From Rhizobiaceae bacterium (lineage in GTDB: Bacteria; Pseudomonadota; Alphaproteobacteria; Rhizobiales; Rhizobiaceae), in contig JAMLJB010000001.1 of the NCBI GenBank assembly GCA_023953835.1, positions 2,887,501-2,951,500 of the forward strand: a stretch of 64,000 bases of DNA. Direction: 5' to 3'. The position numbers were made by a program, and so were the translations under genes. How positions within the stretch are numbered: position 1 is the stretch's first letter; each line of letters starts with the position of its first letter. Shown here in pieces: positions 18,070 to 29,079 of the stretch. Below the pieces are notes generated by a model. The model saw only the letters and a program-made list of their open reading frames with translations. It searched no databases and had not been told where the DNA came from.

Positions 18070-19992
18070 ATGGCCAATGCCGAAATCGGCACGGACCCCG
18101 GTCAGCAGCCGGGATACGCCGATCAACCAGGTCATCCGCCGCAAAGGTTGAGTGTCCTGACGCTTGGTGCACTTGGTGTCGTCTATGGCGACATCGGCAC
18201 CAGCCCGATCTATGCGTTCCGCGAGGCGCTCGTCGCGTCGGCAGGCGGTCAGATTGCGTCGCGAGAAGATATTCTCGGCGTGCTGTCGCTCATCATCTGG
18301 GCGCTGACGATCATCGTCACGATCAAATACATCATGTTCGTGCTGAGAGCGGACAACAAGGGCGAGGGCGGCACGCTTTCGCTGATGGCGCTTGCGCGAA
18401 GCAGTTTCCGGTCGCGGCCCGTATCCATTCTCGTCATCGGCATGCTGGGCGCATCGCTGTTCTATGGAGACGCGGTCATTACGCCGGCAATCTCCGTTCT
18501 TTCGGCGGTCGAGGGCCTAAAGACGGTGACGCCGTCTTTCGATCCCTACGTCGTGCCCATAACGATCGTCATTCTCGTTGCGCTTTTCGCCGTGCAACGA
18601 TTCGGAACGGGCAGCGTCGGCATCGTTTTCGGGCCGATTACTCTGGTCTGGTTCCTGGCCATCGGCGCGGCGGGCCTCGACCATATCTTCGACGATCCGA
18701 CGATCCTCTACGCGGTCAATCCATACTATATCGTGGGTTTCCTGTCGCATCAGCCGGATGTCGCCTTCGTTACGATCGGCGCGATCTTCCTTGCCGTGAC
18801 GGGCGCGGAGGCGCTCTATGCCGACCTTGGCCATTTCGGACGCAAGCCAATCGTTCTGGCTTGGCTGGGGGTGGTCTTTCCGTGCCTTTTGCTAAACTAT
18901 GTGGGGCAGGGCGCCTATGTACTGTCGCATCAGGGCGATATCGGCCACCCGTTTTTCGAGATGAATCGTGGCTGGGCTCTGATCCCGATGGTTCTGCTGG
19001 CGACGGCAGCCACCGTGATCGCCAGTCAGGCGGTGATTTCGGGTGCCTACTCGCTGACCCGGCAGGCGGTACAACTCAATATCCTGCCTCGCTTCAACAT
19101 TCTTCACACGTCAGAGACGCAGTCGGGCCAGATTTATATGCCGCGCGTCAACCTGTTGCTCGCCGTCGTGGTGCTGCTTCTGGTGCTGGGCTTCGAGGAG
19201 TCGAGCGACCTTGCCGCGGCATATGGCATTTCCGTTACCGGCAACATGCTGATGACCACGCTGCTTCTGTTCGTCGTCATGACCCGGATCTGGAAAATGC
19301 CGCTGTGGATCGCTGGCACGCTCACTGCCATTTTTGCCTTCATCGACATCGGTTTCTTCTCCTCGAACATCGTGAAGGTCTTCGAAGGGGGCTGGGCTTC
19401 GCTGGCCGTGGCCTTCTGCGTGCTTATGGTCATGTGGACGTGGGTGCGCGGCAGCCGCTATCTCTTTGAAAAAACGCGCAAGAACGAGATTCCACTGGAA
19501 GTTCTGGTCAACAATCTCGCGAAGAAGCCGCCGCAACTTGTCCCCGGCACCGCGGTCTTCCTGACCTCAGACCCGCAAAGCGCGCCGACCGCGCTGATGC
19601 ACAGCCTCAAGCACTACAAGGTCCTGCACGAGCAGAATGTCATTCTCTCCATTGTCACCGCCCCGACACCCACTGTCACCAAGGCGGAAAGGGTCAGGAT
19701 CGAGCAGATCAACGACCTGTTCATGCGCGTATCGATGACGTTCGGCTATATGGAGCAGCCGAACATTCCCAAGGCGCTGGCGATCTGCCGCAAGCAGGGC
19801 TGGAAGTTCGACATCATGACGACCTCCTTCTTCCTGTCGCGTCGCGCGCTCAAGGCGTCGGCCAATTCCGGGATGCCGTTGTGGCAGGACAAGTTGTTCA
19901 TCGGCCTTGCGCGCACCGCTGCCGACGCGACCGAGTACTTCCAGATTCCAACAGGGCGTGTGGTCGAGGTCGGAACGCAGGTGACGATCTGA
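18070..19992 (+). CDS. kup: Kup potassium uptake transporter
   Basis: A 640-residue Kup/HAK/KT potassium-proton symporter. After a short polar N-terminus the hallmark [20 protein letters not shown] appears, followed by about 12 membrane helices up to residue 460 and a cytoplasmic C-terminal domain. The pore-region [13 protein letters not shown] motif is present. The reductase gene starts 1 nt after the kup stop, so the two are probably cotranscribed. Confidence 0.95.
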   Translation: MANAEIGTDPGQQPGYADQPGHPPQRLSVLTLGALGVVYGDIGTSPIYAFREALVASAGGQIASREDILGVLSLIIWALTIIVTIKYIMFVLRADNKGEGGTLSLMALARSSFRSRPVSILVIGMLGASLFYGDAVITPAISVLSAVEGLKTVTPSFDPYVVPITIVILVALFAVQRFGTGSVGIVFGPITLVWFLAIGAAGLDHIFDDPTILYAVNPYYIVGFLSHQPDVAFVTIGAIFLAVTGAEALYADLGHFGRKPIVLAWLGVVFPCLLLNYVGQGAYVLSHQGDIGHPFFEMNRGWALIPMVLLATAATVIASQAVISGAYSLTRQAVQLNILPRFNILHTSETQSGQIYMPRVNLLLAVVVLLLVLGFEESSDLAAAYGISVTGNMLMTTLLLFVVMTRIWKMPLWIAGTLTAIFAFIDIGFFSSNIVKVFEGGWASLAVAFCVLMVMWTWVRGSRYLFEKTRKNEIPLEVLVNNLAKKPPQLVPGTAVFLTSDPQSAPTALMHSLKHYKVLHEQNVILSIVTAPTPTVTKAERVRIEQINDLFMRVSMTFGYMEQPNIPKALAICRKQGWKFDIMTTSFFLSRRALKASANSGMPLWQDKLFIGLARTAADATEYFQIPTGRVVEVGTQVTI

Positions 19993-19993
19993 C

Positions 19994-21067
19994 ATGCCGG
20001 GCTCGTTGGTGCTGGTCACTGGCGGCTCCGGCTTCATCGGCGTCCACTGCATCGCGAAGCTGCTCGAAGCGGGCTATCGGGTTCGCGCCACGGTTCGCTC
20101 GGCGAAGCGCGAGCCCGAAATCCGCGCGATGCTGGCAAGGGCAGGCATTGATGCGGGCAATCGCCTTGAGACAGTGCTCGCCGACCTGATGAGCGATGTC
20201 GGCTGGCGAGAAGCCGTATCGGGCTGCACCTACGTCCTGCACATCGCCTCGCCGCTTCCGCATGCCCAACCGGCGAACCCGGACGAACTCATCGTCCCGG
20301 CCCGCGAGGGCACGCTTCGCGTCCTCAGGGCCGCGCGCGACGCACATGTGCGGCGCGTCGTGCTCACCTCGTCTTTCGCGGCCATCGGCTACGGGCATGC
20401 GCCCCGATCACAACCCTACACGGAGGAGGATTGGACCGACGAGACCGCCGTCGCCACGCCTTACATAAAGTCAAAGACCATTGCCGAACGCGCCGCCTGG
20501 GCGTTCGTCCACGAGGAAGGAAACGGGCTGGAGCTTGCCGTTGTCAATCCCGTCGTGGTGCTCGGCCCCGTGCTCGGGGCAGATTATTCAGCGTCCATCG
20601 CCTTGATAGGTTCGATGCTGGAAGGCAGGGTTCCGTTCCTGCCCCGCCTCATGCTCGGCATCGTGGATGTGCGCGATGTTGCGGACCTTCATCTTGCTGC
20701 GATGACCGCACCGCAGGCCGCAGGTGAACGTTTCTTAGCTGTGGCGGACGGCTTCATGTCCATGCGCGACATTGCCGGGGTGCTGAAAGCGGGGCTGGGC
20801 AGTGCGGCATCGCGCGTGTCCACCCGCGTCCTGCCGGATTGGGTGGTGCGGGTGGCGGCCTTGTTCAGCGCTTCGGCGAGGCTCGCCGCGGGGCCGGAAC
20901 TTGGGCGCATCAGGAATGCAAGCAGCGCGAAGGCGCAAGATGTGCTTGGCTGGAAGCCGCGCCCGCGCGAGGAGGCGATCCTGTCATCGGCGCGCAGCCT
21001 CCTCGACCTCGGACTGGTGAAGGGCGGCAGCCAAAAACCTGTTGCAAAGCCCGTCGAGCGAGACTAG
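19994..21067 (+). CDS. NAD-dependent epimerase/dihydroflavonol reductase-like
   Basis: A 357-residue extended short-chain dehydrogenase. It has an N-terminal Rossmann motif LVTGGSGFIGVHC, the RVRATVRS cofactor segment, a central YIKSK (Tyr-x3-Lys) catalytic pair and the VVNPVVVLGPVLG strand, as in plant-type dihydroflavonol reductases and bacterial aldehyde/ketone reductases. Substrate unknown. It starts right after kup and ends just before a 27-bp palindrome and the TetR gene, so the regulator may control it. Confidence 0.82.
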   Translation: MPGSLVLVTGGSGFIGVHCIAKLLEAGYRVRATVRSAKREPEIRAMLARAGIDAGNRLETVLADLMSDVGWREAVSGCTYVLHIASPLPHAQPANPDELIVPAREGTLRVLRAARDAHVRRVVLTSSFAAIGYGHAPRSQPYTEEDWTDETAVATPYIKSKTIAERAAWAFVHEEGNGLELAVVNPVVVLGPVLGADYSASIALIGSMLEGRVPFLPRLMLGIVDVRDVADLHLAAMTAPQAAGERFLAVADGFMSMRDIAGVLKAGLGSAASRVSTRVLPDWVVRVAALFSASARLAAGPELGRIRNASSAKAQDVLGWKPRPREEAILSSARSLLDLGLVKGGSQKPVAKPVERD

Positions 21068-21069
21068 AA

Positions 21070-21096
21070 CGCCGAACCGTAACGTACGGTACGGCG
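21070..21096. promoter_or_regulatory. Palindrome, candidate TetR operator
   Basis: The sequence reads CGCCG, A, ACCGTA, ACG, TACGGT, A, CGGCG: an interrupted inverted repeat with perfect 6-bp inner and 5-bp outer arms around a 3-base centre. It sits between the reductase stop (21067) and the TetR start (21122), the usual place for a TetR-family operator. No binding data can be inferred. Confidence 0.5.
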
Positions 21097-21121
21097 TTTG
21101 GTCCGACATGCGAACTTCAAC

Positions 21122-22844
<1,723 letters not shown>

Positions 22845-22853
22845 ATTTTATGG

Positions 22854-22884
22854 AGGATGGCACGGCATCCGCCCGTGCCATCCT
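22854..22884 (+). terminator. Hairpin after ilvC
   Basis: A perfect 12-bp inverted repeat, AGGATGGCACGG/CCGTGCCATCCT, with a 7-nt loop begins 9 nt after the ilvC stop. The following run is GTTGCATTGC, poor in T, so termination may be weak or the hairpin may mainly protect the message end. Confidence 0.65.
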
Positions 22885-22982
22885 GTTGCATTGCAACACA
22901 CCTGTCCCACACCTGTGGGCTACTGCTTTCGAATGATCTGTGAATTCACGCAAAAGTTGTTCCGTTTCGGGACGATTTCAAC

Positions 22983-22998
22983 TGGCACGGAAATCGCA
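22983..22998 (+). promoter_or_regulatory. Sigma-54-like promoter candidate upstream of the PilZ gene
   Basis: TGGCACG, four bases, then TCGCA matches the sigma-54 consensus TGGCACG-N4-TTGCA with one mismatch. The invariant GG (22984-22985) and GC (22996-22997) have the correct 10-bp spacing. The PilZ start lies 42 nt downstream. No enhancer-binding site was identified, so this is a prediction only. Confidence 0.4.
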
Positions 22999-23039
22999 TA
23001 TCATGTTATGTGGCGGCAAAGAGACTGAGACGAGGACTT

Positions 23040-23330
23040 ATGAACGTGATTGCGGAGAAATCCATCGGGCTTGATGGGGTGGTGTTTCGGGAGCGCAGGG
23101 ACGGGCGTCGGCAGAAAGTGCTGAAGCATGGGGTTATCAGCTTCGACCGGAACAGGCATGTCTTCGAATGCGTCGTAAGGAATGAGAGCGAAACTGGGGC
23201 GACGCTCTTCCTCAATCAGGCTGATGAGTTGCCGGAAGAATTCGACATCTTGATTCTTCCAAGCAGCAGGAAGTGCCTTGCACGTATTCGTTGGAGATCC
23301 GGGGAACGGGTGGGCGTCTCCTTCGAATAA
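23040..23330 (+). CDS. PilZ domain protein
   Basis: A 96-residue single-domain protein. It has the arginine motif ERRDGRRQKV and, about 30 residues later, NESETG, matching the RxxxR and (D/N)xSxxG cyclic-di-GMP-binding signature of PilZ domains. No membrane segment or second domain is visible, so it probably acts as a small adaptor responding to cyclic-di-GMP. The ATG at 23040 gives the start MNVIAEKS; a slightly longer frame begins at 23010. Confidence 0.8.
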   Translation: MNVIAEKSIGLDGVVFRERRDGRRQKVLKHGVISFDRNRHVFECVVRNESETGATLFLNQADELPEEFDILILPSSRKCLARIRWRSGERVGVSFE

Positions 23331-23338
23331 AAGAAAAA

Positions 23339-23360
23339 CCGGCGCTTCGGCGCCGGTTTT
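23339..23360. terminator. Bidirectional terminator, PilZ gene and BA14K gene
   Basis: A 7-bp stem CCGGCGC/GCGCCGG with TTCG loop (23339-23356) is followed by TTTT and preceded by AAAA. It sits between two convergent genes and can serve both. Confidence 0.9.
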
Positions 23361-23364
23361 GCTT

Positions 23365-23823
23365 TCAGCCGTCGGGTGACTGGCATTGCCTGCGTGGACC
23401 GGAGAACGGCTGCCAGCTGTTGTCCGATTCCCTGTATGACCGATAGCGCGCATAGCACCAGTCGATATGCTTCTGCGGCAGCCCTGTCGCCCGGTAGGTC
23501 GGGTCGGGCGGCCTTATCTCGCGCACAAGCGGCTTGTCCTCCTGCATCTTCGGCACGCGATAATCCATTTCCGGCTGTTGCAGCTTGACAGGCGGGGGGA
23601 AGGGCGACTGCCGGAACATTTCGCGGCCGGGCAGTTGCGGCGGACGAGTTCCCTGAAGATATGGCTGCCGGATCGGGCCTATGGTCAGGCAGCGCGGGCC
23701 CGTGCAATCGAGCTGGACCTCAATGACAAGATCGCTCGCATTGGGCCGGGCGAACGGAATCGCTCCCGCTGCCTGCGTCGTTGCAAGTATCAAGCCCGCC
23801 ACCAGCCATTGTCCAGGTATCAT
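23365..23823 (-). CDS. BA14K family secreted protein
   Basis: A 152-residue protein. The ATG at 23823 starts a signal peptide, [21 protein letters not shown] proline-rich middle follows, and the C-terminus has [20 protein letters not shown] and GPRRQCQSP, the BA14K motif first described in a Brucella immunogenic protein and common in rhizobial secreted proteins. Four cysteines in the mature part (CTGPRC, WCYAR, QCQ) may form disulfides. Function is not established. Confidence 0.8.
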   Translation of the reverse strand: MIPGQWLVAGLILATTQAAGAIPFARPNASDLVIEVQLDCTGPRCLTIGPIRQPYLQGTRPPQLPGREMFRQSPFPPPVKLQQPEMDYRVPKMQEDKPLVREIRPPDPTYRATGLPQKHIDWCYARYRSYRESDNSWQPFSGPRRQCQSPDG

Positions 23824-23929
23824 GCAAAATCTCCAGCTCGCCCTAATTTGGGGAGGCGTGAGGCATCCGTCAATTTTAACCGGGGTCAATGGCTTGAGTT
23901 TCGCGAGGCTTGCAGGCAAAGCTCCCACC

Positions 23930-25045
23930 ATGTCGTTGCGCATCGCCACCTTCAACGTCGAGAATCTCATGCGCCGGTTCGACTATTCCGGCTATCGCAA
24001 CCAGCTCAACCAGGACCGGGTGCTGGCCCTCTACGAGATCAAGGACGAACAGGAATACCGCATCCTCGAACAGGCGCGGGAGCTTGCGGGCGCCGACGAC
24101 ACGCGCCAGCAGACGGCGCTCGCCATCGTCGCGACGCGCGCCGACATTATCTGCATGCAGGAAGTCGACAATATCGAGGCTCTGAACGCTTTCGAATATG
24201 GATATCTGTTCAAGATGGTCGGGCAGGGCTATCGCCAGAAATACACGACCGCCGGCAATGACAGCCGTGGCATCGATGTCGGCATCATGATGCGCGAGGA
24301 GACGGCGGACGGGCAACCGATCGAATTTGTGCGCATGACCAGCCACGCGCACCACACATTCGAGGAGTTCGGCCTGTTCACGCCCGCGCTCGCGGAGCTT
24401 GGCGAGAAGCCCTATGAGCGGATTTTCCGGCGCGACTGCCTTGAGATTGACGTCAGGATCGAGGGCAGGCCGCTTACTATCTATGTCGTGCACCTGAAAT
24501 CGATGGGCAGCCCGCGGAACGGGCTTTCGGGGCGCGAGGCCACAATGCCGCTGCGCATTGCCGAGGCGCAGGCCATACGCCGCATCATCGAGGACCGCTT
24601 TGGCAGGGACCATACGGCGAAAAAGCGCTGGGTGATCTGCGGTGACTTCAATGACTATGCCGAGCGGATTGTCATCAATGGCGATCAGTTCAATGGCTAT
24701 GAATTCGATCCGGTCGAGGAAACCCAATCTTCGCTCGACGTGCTGCTGGCGGATGGGTTTGCGGAAAGCCTTGTCGGGCGTCGTCCCGAACTCGACCGCT
24801 GGACGCTCTATCACAATCGTGGGCCGCAGGAGCGGCACCTGTGCCAGCTCGACTACATCCTGGTCTCGCCGCTGCTCGCGCAGCAAAATTCCAATGCCGT
24901 GCCCGAGATTATCCGCAACGGCCAGCCGTTCCGCACGCCGTTTCCGCCGGGGCAGGAGGTCGAGCGCTATCCACGGATCGGCTGGGATCGCCCCAAGGCG
25001 TCGGATCACTGTCCGGTGGTCGTCACGCTGGACATTCTGGCATGA
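23930..25045 (+). CDS. Endonuclease/exonuclease/phosphatase family protein
   Basis: A 371-residue metal-dependent phosphodiesterase of the EEP superfamily. Visible motifs are [22 protein letters not shown] (catalytic Glu), [19 protein letters not shown] and the C-terminal [10 protein letters not shown] (Asp-His pair). The substrate could be DNA, a nucleotide or a lipid phosphate and cannot be told from sequence. The ATG at 23930 is chosen because it begins the first beta strand. Its stop overlaps the next gene start (ATGA). Confidence 0.85.
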   Translation: MSLRIATFNVENLMRRFDYSGYRNQLNQDRVLALYEIKDEQEYRILEQARELAGADDTRQQTALAIVATRADIICMQEVDNIEALNAFEYGYLFKMVGQGYRQKYTTAGNDSRGIDVGIMMREETADGQPIEFVRMTSHAHHTFEEFGLFTPALAELGEKPYERIFRRDCLEIDVRIEGRPLTIYVVHLKSMGSPRNGLSGREATMPLRIAEAQAIRRIIEDRFGRDHTAKKRWVICGDFNDYAERIVINGDQFNGYEFDPVEETQSSLDVLLADGFAESLVGRRPELDRWTLYHNRGPQERHLCQLDYILVSPLLAQQNSNAVPEIIRNGQPFRTPFPPGQEVERYPRIGWDRPKASDHCPVVVTLDILA

Positions 25046-25752
25046 GTTTCGTGCTGCCGCGCGGGCAGGTGCTTCCAGTGCATGAGATCGACATGCGCTT
25101 GCTGGACACGCCGCATCCCTACGAAGCCGCCTATGCGGACCGGATTGCCGAAAACTGGAAGCTGGACCATGCGGCAAATCCGCATCTCTTCAACGGTATC
25201 ATTGTCATGCCCTCGGCATTCCGGCTGTCGGGAACGCGGCTTACGGGCGAATGCAATGCGGTGAACTACGCGACCTTGCTTTACTGGCGCAAGAACAAGG
25301 GGCCGAACGGGCTGGAGCACGGCTTTGCGTTCCCCGCGCTCGTGTCGCGCGACAATGCGCTGGTGGCGATCAGGATGGGCAAGCACACGGCAAATCCGGG
25401 GCGTATCTATTTCCCCGCCGGTTCGTTCGAGCCCGGTGACTTCGTGGGCGGGCAGGTTGATGTGCACGGCAATATGTGCCGCGAGGTCGTTGAGGAAACG
25501 GGGCTCGACATCAGTTCCGCGCCGTTCGATCCGCACTATCATATTTTCTCGCAGAACTATGCGACTGTGCTCTTTCGCCGCTATTGGCTGGATGAGGATG
25601 CTGAGACTCTTGCCCGTCGCATCGAGGGGTTCGTGGCGGCTGAAGCCGAGCCCGAAATCGAGGGCCCCGTGGTGATCCGCAAAGGCGACAATCCCGAAAA
25701 TATGTCGCCCCACATGGCGGCAATCGTTCGCTGGCATTTCGGGAGGGAGTGA
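25042..25752 (+). CDS. Nudix-like hydrolase with extended box
   Basis: A 236-residue protein. It has REVVEETGLDI, the core of a Nudix box (REUxEExGU), preceded by FPAGSFEPGDFVGGQVDVHG, so the spacing between the Gly/Glu part and the REU part is longer than the standard seven residues. Such proteins usually cleave nucleoside diphosphate derivatives. It overlaps the preceding gene by 4 nt and is probably translationally coupled to it. Substrate unknown. Confidence 0.7.
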   Translation: MSFVLPRGQVLPVHEIDMRLLDTPHPYEAAYADRIAENWKLDHAANPHLFNGIIVMPSAFRLSGTRLTGECNAVNYATLLYWRKNKGPNGLEHGFAFPALVSRDNALVAIRMGKHTANPGRIYFPAGSFEPGDFVGGQVDVHGNMCREVVEETGLDISSAPFDPHYHIFSQNYATVLFRRYWLDEDAETLARRIEGFVAAEAEPEIEGPVVIRKGDNPENMSPHMAAIVRWHFGRE

Positions 25753-25767
25753 GGGGCCAAGGCTCTG

Positions 25768-26979
25768 CTACTCATGCCTCAGTGCATCGATCGGATCGAG
25801 GCGCGCGCCGCGCAGTGCGGGGAAAAATCCGAACACCATGCCGATAAGCGCCGAGAAGCCGACGGCTAGCAAGATGATCGTGGCGCTTGGCACGAAAGGC
25901 ACGCCCATGGCCCATGCGGCGGCGTAGGCGAGCCCAAGCCCGAGCGCGATGCCGAGTGACCCGCCGATCAACGACAGAACGGTTGCCTCAACCAGAAACT
26001 GCACGAGAATGTGCCGCTCATGCGCGCCGATCGCGAGCCGGATGCCGATTTCGCGCGTGCGCTCGGTCACGGAAACGAGCATGATGTTCATGATGCCGAT
26101 GCCGCCGACGAGCAGGCTCACCCCGGCGACCGCGCCGAGCATGCCGGTCATGACCGTCGTGGTCGAAGCCATGGTTTCGGCAATCTGCGTCATGTCCCTG
26201 ATGTTGAAGTCGTTGTCGCGATCCGCGGGAACACGGCGCACGTCGCGCAAAATGCCCTCGACATTGTCCTGAAGGTCCGACATTGAAGCGCCTTCCTCCG
26301 CCGCGACGTATATTGAGTCGATATCGCGGTTGCCTGCGATCCGCCTCTGGAATGTGGCGATGGGCATGATCACCACATTGTCCTGATCCTGTCCGAAACC
26401 CGTCGTTCCCTTGGCCTCGAGCAGGCCGATCACCTTGCAACTCATTTTGTTGACGCGAATGGCGGCGCCATCGGGATCGCCCGCCCCGAAAAACTGCTTG
26501 CGCACCGTTTCCCCGATCAGGCACACGCCCGCGCCGCCGCGCCCTTCCTGCTCGGTGAAGGGGCGTCCGCTCGCCACGCGCCAGTCGCGGGCAACGAAAT
26601 AGTCAGGGTCCGCGCCCGTCACACCGACGGTCAGGCTTTCGGTTCCGTAGATCACGCGAACCTGCTTCTGGGCAGCTCCGGAAATGGCGCGTGCGCCTTC
26701 GAGATGGCTGCGCAGCGCCTCGACCTCTCGTTCGGACAGTTCTCGTGGCGCCTGTTCGGGCCGCGCGCCGGGCGTCGGCGCCCGACCTGCATAGACGATC
26801 AGCAAGTTGGAGCCAAGCTTGGCGATGTCGGCCCGCACCTTTTCGGTTGTGCCCGAGCCGATGGTAATCATGGCGATCACGGCCGCGACGCCGATGACGA
26901 TGCCGAGCAGCGTCAGGATCGAGCGCAGCACATTGCGGCGGATCGAGCGCAAGGCGAGCCGGATGGTTTCCCAAAGCAT
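25768..26979 (-). CDS. MacB-type ABC transporter permease
   Basis: A 403-residue permease. An N-terminal membrane helix (LTLLGIVIGVAAVIAMITIG) is followed by a large periplasmic MacB core domain of about 220 residues and three C-terminal helices, the last parts reading GMLGAVAGVSLLVGGIGIMNIMLVSVTERTREIGIR and ALIGMVFGFFPALRGARL. This is the MacB/FtsX fold without the fused ATPase. The ATPase and a MacA-like adaptor are encoded directly upstream with overlapping ends. Confidence 0.92.
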   Translation of the reverse strand: MLWETIRLALRSIRRNVLRSILTLLGIVIGVAAVIAMITIGSGTTEKVRADIAKLGSNLLIVYAGRAPTPGARPEQAPRELSEREVEALRSHLEGARAISGAAQKQVRVIYGTESLTVGVTGADPDYFVARDWRVASGRPFTEQEGRGGAGVCLIGETVRKQFFGAGDPDGAAIRVNKMSCKVIGLLEAKGTTGFGQDQDNVVIMPIATFQRRIAGNRDIDSIYVAAEEGASMSDLQDNVEGILRDVRRVPADRDNDFNIRDMTQIAETMASTTTVMTGMLGAVAGVSLLVGGIGIMNIMLVSVTERTREIGIRLAIGAHERHILVQFLVEATVLSLIGGSLGIALGLGLAYAAAWAMGVPFVPSATIILLAVGFSALIGMVFGFFPALRGARLDPIDALRHE

Positions 26980-27680
26980 CAGGCCGCCTCCGCCTGTGCG
27001 CGATCCGAAGCGATATGGCCGTCCAGGAAGCGGATGGTGCGGTCCGCATATTCGGCAATGTCGGCTTCATGCGTGACCATGGCGATGGTCAGCCCGTGTT
27101 CCCGGTTGAAGTCCGTCAGCAGTTTCATGACCTCATGGCTGCGCTGCGTGTCGAGATTTCCGGTCGGCTCGTCAGCGACGAGCAGCGTCGGATTGGTCAC
27201 GATTGCGCGCGCGATCGCCACGCGCTGCTGTTGGCCGCCGGAGAGTTCGGCGGGCGTGTGGTCCGCGCGGTTGGCGAGGCCGACCTGGTCCAGCGCTTCC
27301 AGCGCCATGCGGCGGCGAACGGCGGAAGAGATGCCGCGATAGACGAGAGGCAATTCGACATTCTCGACCGCTGTGGTGCGAGCGAGCAGATTGTAACCCT
27401 GGAAGACGAACCCGATATGCAGGTTGCGCAGGATCGCGCGCCGACGCCGGTCCAGATTTCCCGCATCGACGCCGAGAAAATCATATCGTCCGCGTGTCGG
27501 CGTATCGAGGCAGCCGATGATGTTCATGGCGGTGGATTTGCCGGAGCCGGACGGGCCCATGATCGCAACGAACTCGCCGCGCTCGACGGCAAGGTCGACG
27601 CCCGCAAGCGCGTGAACCTGCGCTTCTCCCTCGCCATAGGTCTTCCAGACCTTGTCGAAACGGATCAGCGCCTCGCTCAT
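26979..27680 (-). CDS. MacB/LolD-type ABC transporter ATPase
   Basis: A 233-residue ATPase. It has Walker A GPSGSGKSTAMNIIG, the signature LSGGQQQRVAIARA, Walker B LLVADEPTGNLD and the H-loop MVTHEADIAEY. It shares one base with the permease gene and overlaps the adaptor gene by 4 nt, so adaptor, ATPase and permease form one operon and probably one tripartite export pump. An outer-membrane TolC-like partner is not encoded here. Confidence 0.93.
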   Translation of the reverse strand: MSEALIRFDKVWKTYGEGEAQVHALAGVDLAVERGEFVAIMGPSGSGKSTAMNIIGCLDTPTRGRYDFLGVDAGNLDRRRRAILRNLHIGFVFQGYNLLARTTAVENVELPLVYRGISSAVRRRMALEALDQVGLANRADHTPAELSGGQQQRVAIARAIVTNPTLLVADEPTGNLDTQRSHEVMKLLTDFNREHGLTIAMVTHEADIAEYADRTIRFLDGHIASDRAQAEAA

Positions 27681-28978
27681 TGACCTGTCCGCTGCGTATT
27701 CGTGGCGATTGCGGTGATGACCGGATCGCCCGCCGAAAGGCCGGATACGATCTCCGTGCGCTCGGCATCGGTTGCTCCCGGCGTCACATAGACCAGTTGC
27801 GGCTGCCCGTCCTTGAGGATGTAGAGCGGGCGCGAGCCATCAGTGCGTTGCGGGCGTGTATCGCGGGACCGACGCGACAGCGGAGGCCGGAAAAGCTGCT
27901 CCAGGCTCCAACCCCGGCTTTCCTCCACAACGGGCGGACGGAAACGGAACGCCGCACTTGGCACCGTCAGCACATTGTCGGCCTCGCGCGTCACGATTTC
28001 CACTGTTGCCGTCATTCCGGGACGCAGCAGAAGCTCTTCATTGTCCACCTCGAGGCGCGCATCATAAGTGACGACGCCGTCGGTGGTCACGGATGCATAG
28101 GCGATGTCGCGAATGTCCGCGTCGAATGTGCGGCCCGGAAAGGCATCGACCGAAAAGCGCGCCTTCTGGCCGGCGCGCACGCCGCCGATGTCGGCCTCAT
28201 CGACCGCCGCGTTCAGTTCCATCTTGCGCAGGTCGGCTGCGATGACGAACAGAACGGGCGCCTGCAACGAGGACGCAACGGTCTGGCCGGGATCGACGGA
28301 GCGCGTCAGTACGATGCCGTCGATGGGCGCATAGATCGTGCTCTTCTGCAGATCGGCTTCCTGAAGCTTCAGTTCCGCCGCAGCAATCGCGGCATTGGCT
28401 TCGGCAGCGTCGAGCGCGGCCTGCGCACGGTCGCGCGCAGCCGTCGCCGCTTCCAGCGCCTGCTCGGTTGCCATGCCGCGATTTGTAAGCTGTGCGGCAC
28501 GCACCTGCGCGGCATTGGTTTCCGTCAGCGTCGTGTGCGCATCGGCCACCTTCGCGTCGGCGGCCTTGACCGAAGCCTTGGCGCGATCGATCTCGGCCAG
28601 AAGCCGCGTGGTGTCGAGTTCGGCCAGCACGTCGCCCTGCTTCACATACTGGTTCTCGTCGACCGCCACGGAGCGCACGATGCCGGAAAGCTCGCTGGAA
28701 ATATCGACCTGTGTGAGCGGCTGGAGCGTGCCGGTCGCCGTGACCTCGACCGTGAGCCTGCCCGTCTCGGCAGGCGCGGTCACGAAGGTAACCGTGTTGC
28801 TCGTGCTGGCGCTGCGCATGTAGTAGGCGACCGCGCCTCCGAGCAGGGCAAGCACTATCAAAACATAGAGCCAGAACCGCCACCGGCGTGACCGTCCCTT
28901 GCGGTCAAGCCCGAGTTCGGCTTCGATCGACCCTGCCGTGATCGGCGCGGTGTCCGTCGTGCTCAAGCGTTGATCCAT
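27677..28978 (-). CDS. MacA-like periplasmic adaptor
   Basis: A 433-residue membrane fusion protein. It has a cytoplasmic N-terminal tail, one membrane helix around residues 36-53 (WLYVLIVLALLGGAVAYYM in part), a biotinyl-lipoyl-like half (SSELSGIVRSVAVDENQYVKQGDVLAEL), an alanine-rich coiled-coil hairpin of roughly 80 residues, the second lipoyl half (IYAPIDGIVLTRSVDPGQTV) and beta-barrel domains. A proline/arginine-rich insertion (SLEQLFRPPLSRRSRDTRPQ) lies near residue 355. Substrate unknown; antibiotic, peptide or lipid export are all possible. Confidence 0.9.
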   Translation of the reverse strand: MDQRLSTTDTAPITAGSIEAELGLDRKGRSRRWRFWLYVLIVLALLGGAVAYYMRSASTSNTVTFVTAPAETGRLTVEVTATGTLQPLTQVDISSELSGIVRSVAVDENQYVKQGDVLAELDTTRLLAEIDRAKASVKAADAKVADAHTTLTETNAAQVRAAQLTNRGMATEQALEAATAARDRAQAALDAAEANAAIAAAELKLQEADLQKSTIYAPIDGIVLTRSVDPGQTVASSLQAPVLFVIAADLRKMELNAAVDEADIGGVRAGQKARFSVDAFPGRTFDADIRDIAYASVTTDGVVTYDARLEVDNEELLLRPGMTATVEIVTREADNVLTVPSAAFRFRPPVVEESRGWSLEQLFRPPLSRRSRDTRPQRTDGSRPLYILKDGQPQLVYVTPGATDAERTEIVSGLSAGDPVITAIATNTQRTGQ

Positions 28979-29079
28979 ATCATTTTCCTGCGCCGCTTCC
29001 GGCTATAGAGATCAGTGTGAAGTGGCTGAATTACAACTTAAATCTTTGCAATGTACATGAACTGAAGGTGAACGACGCG

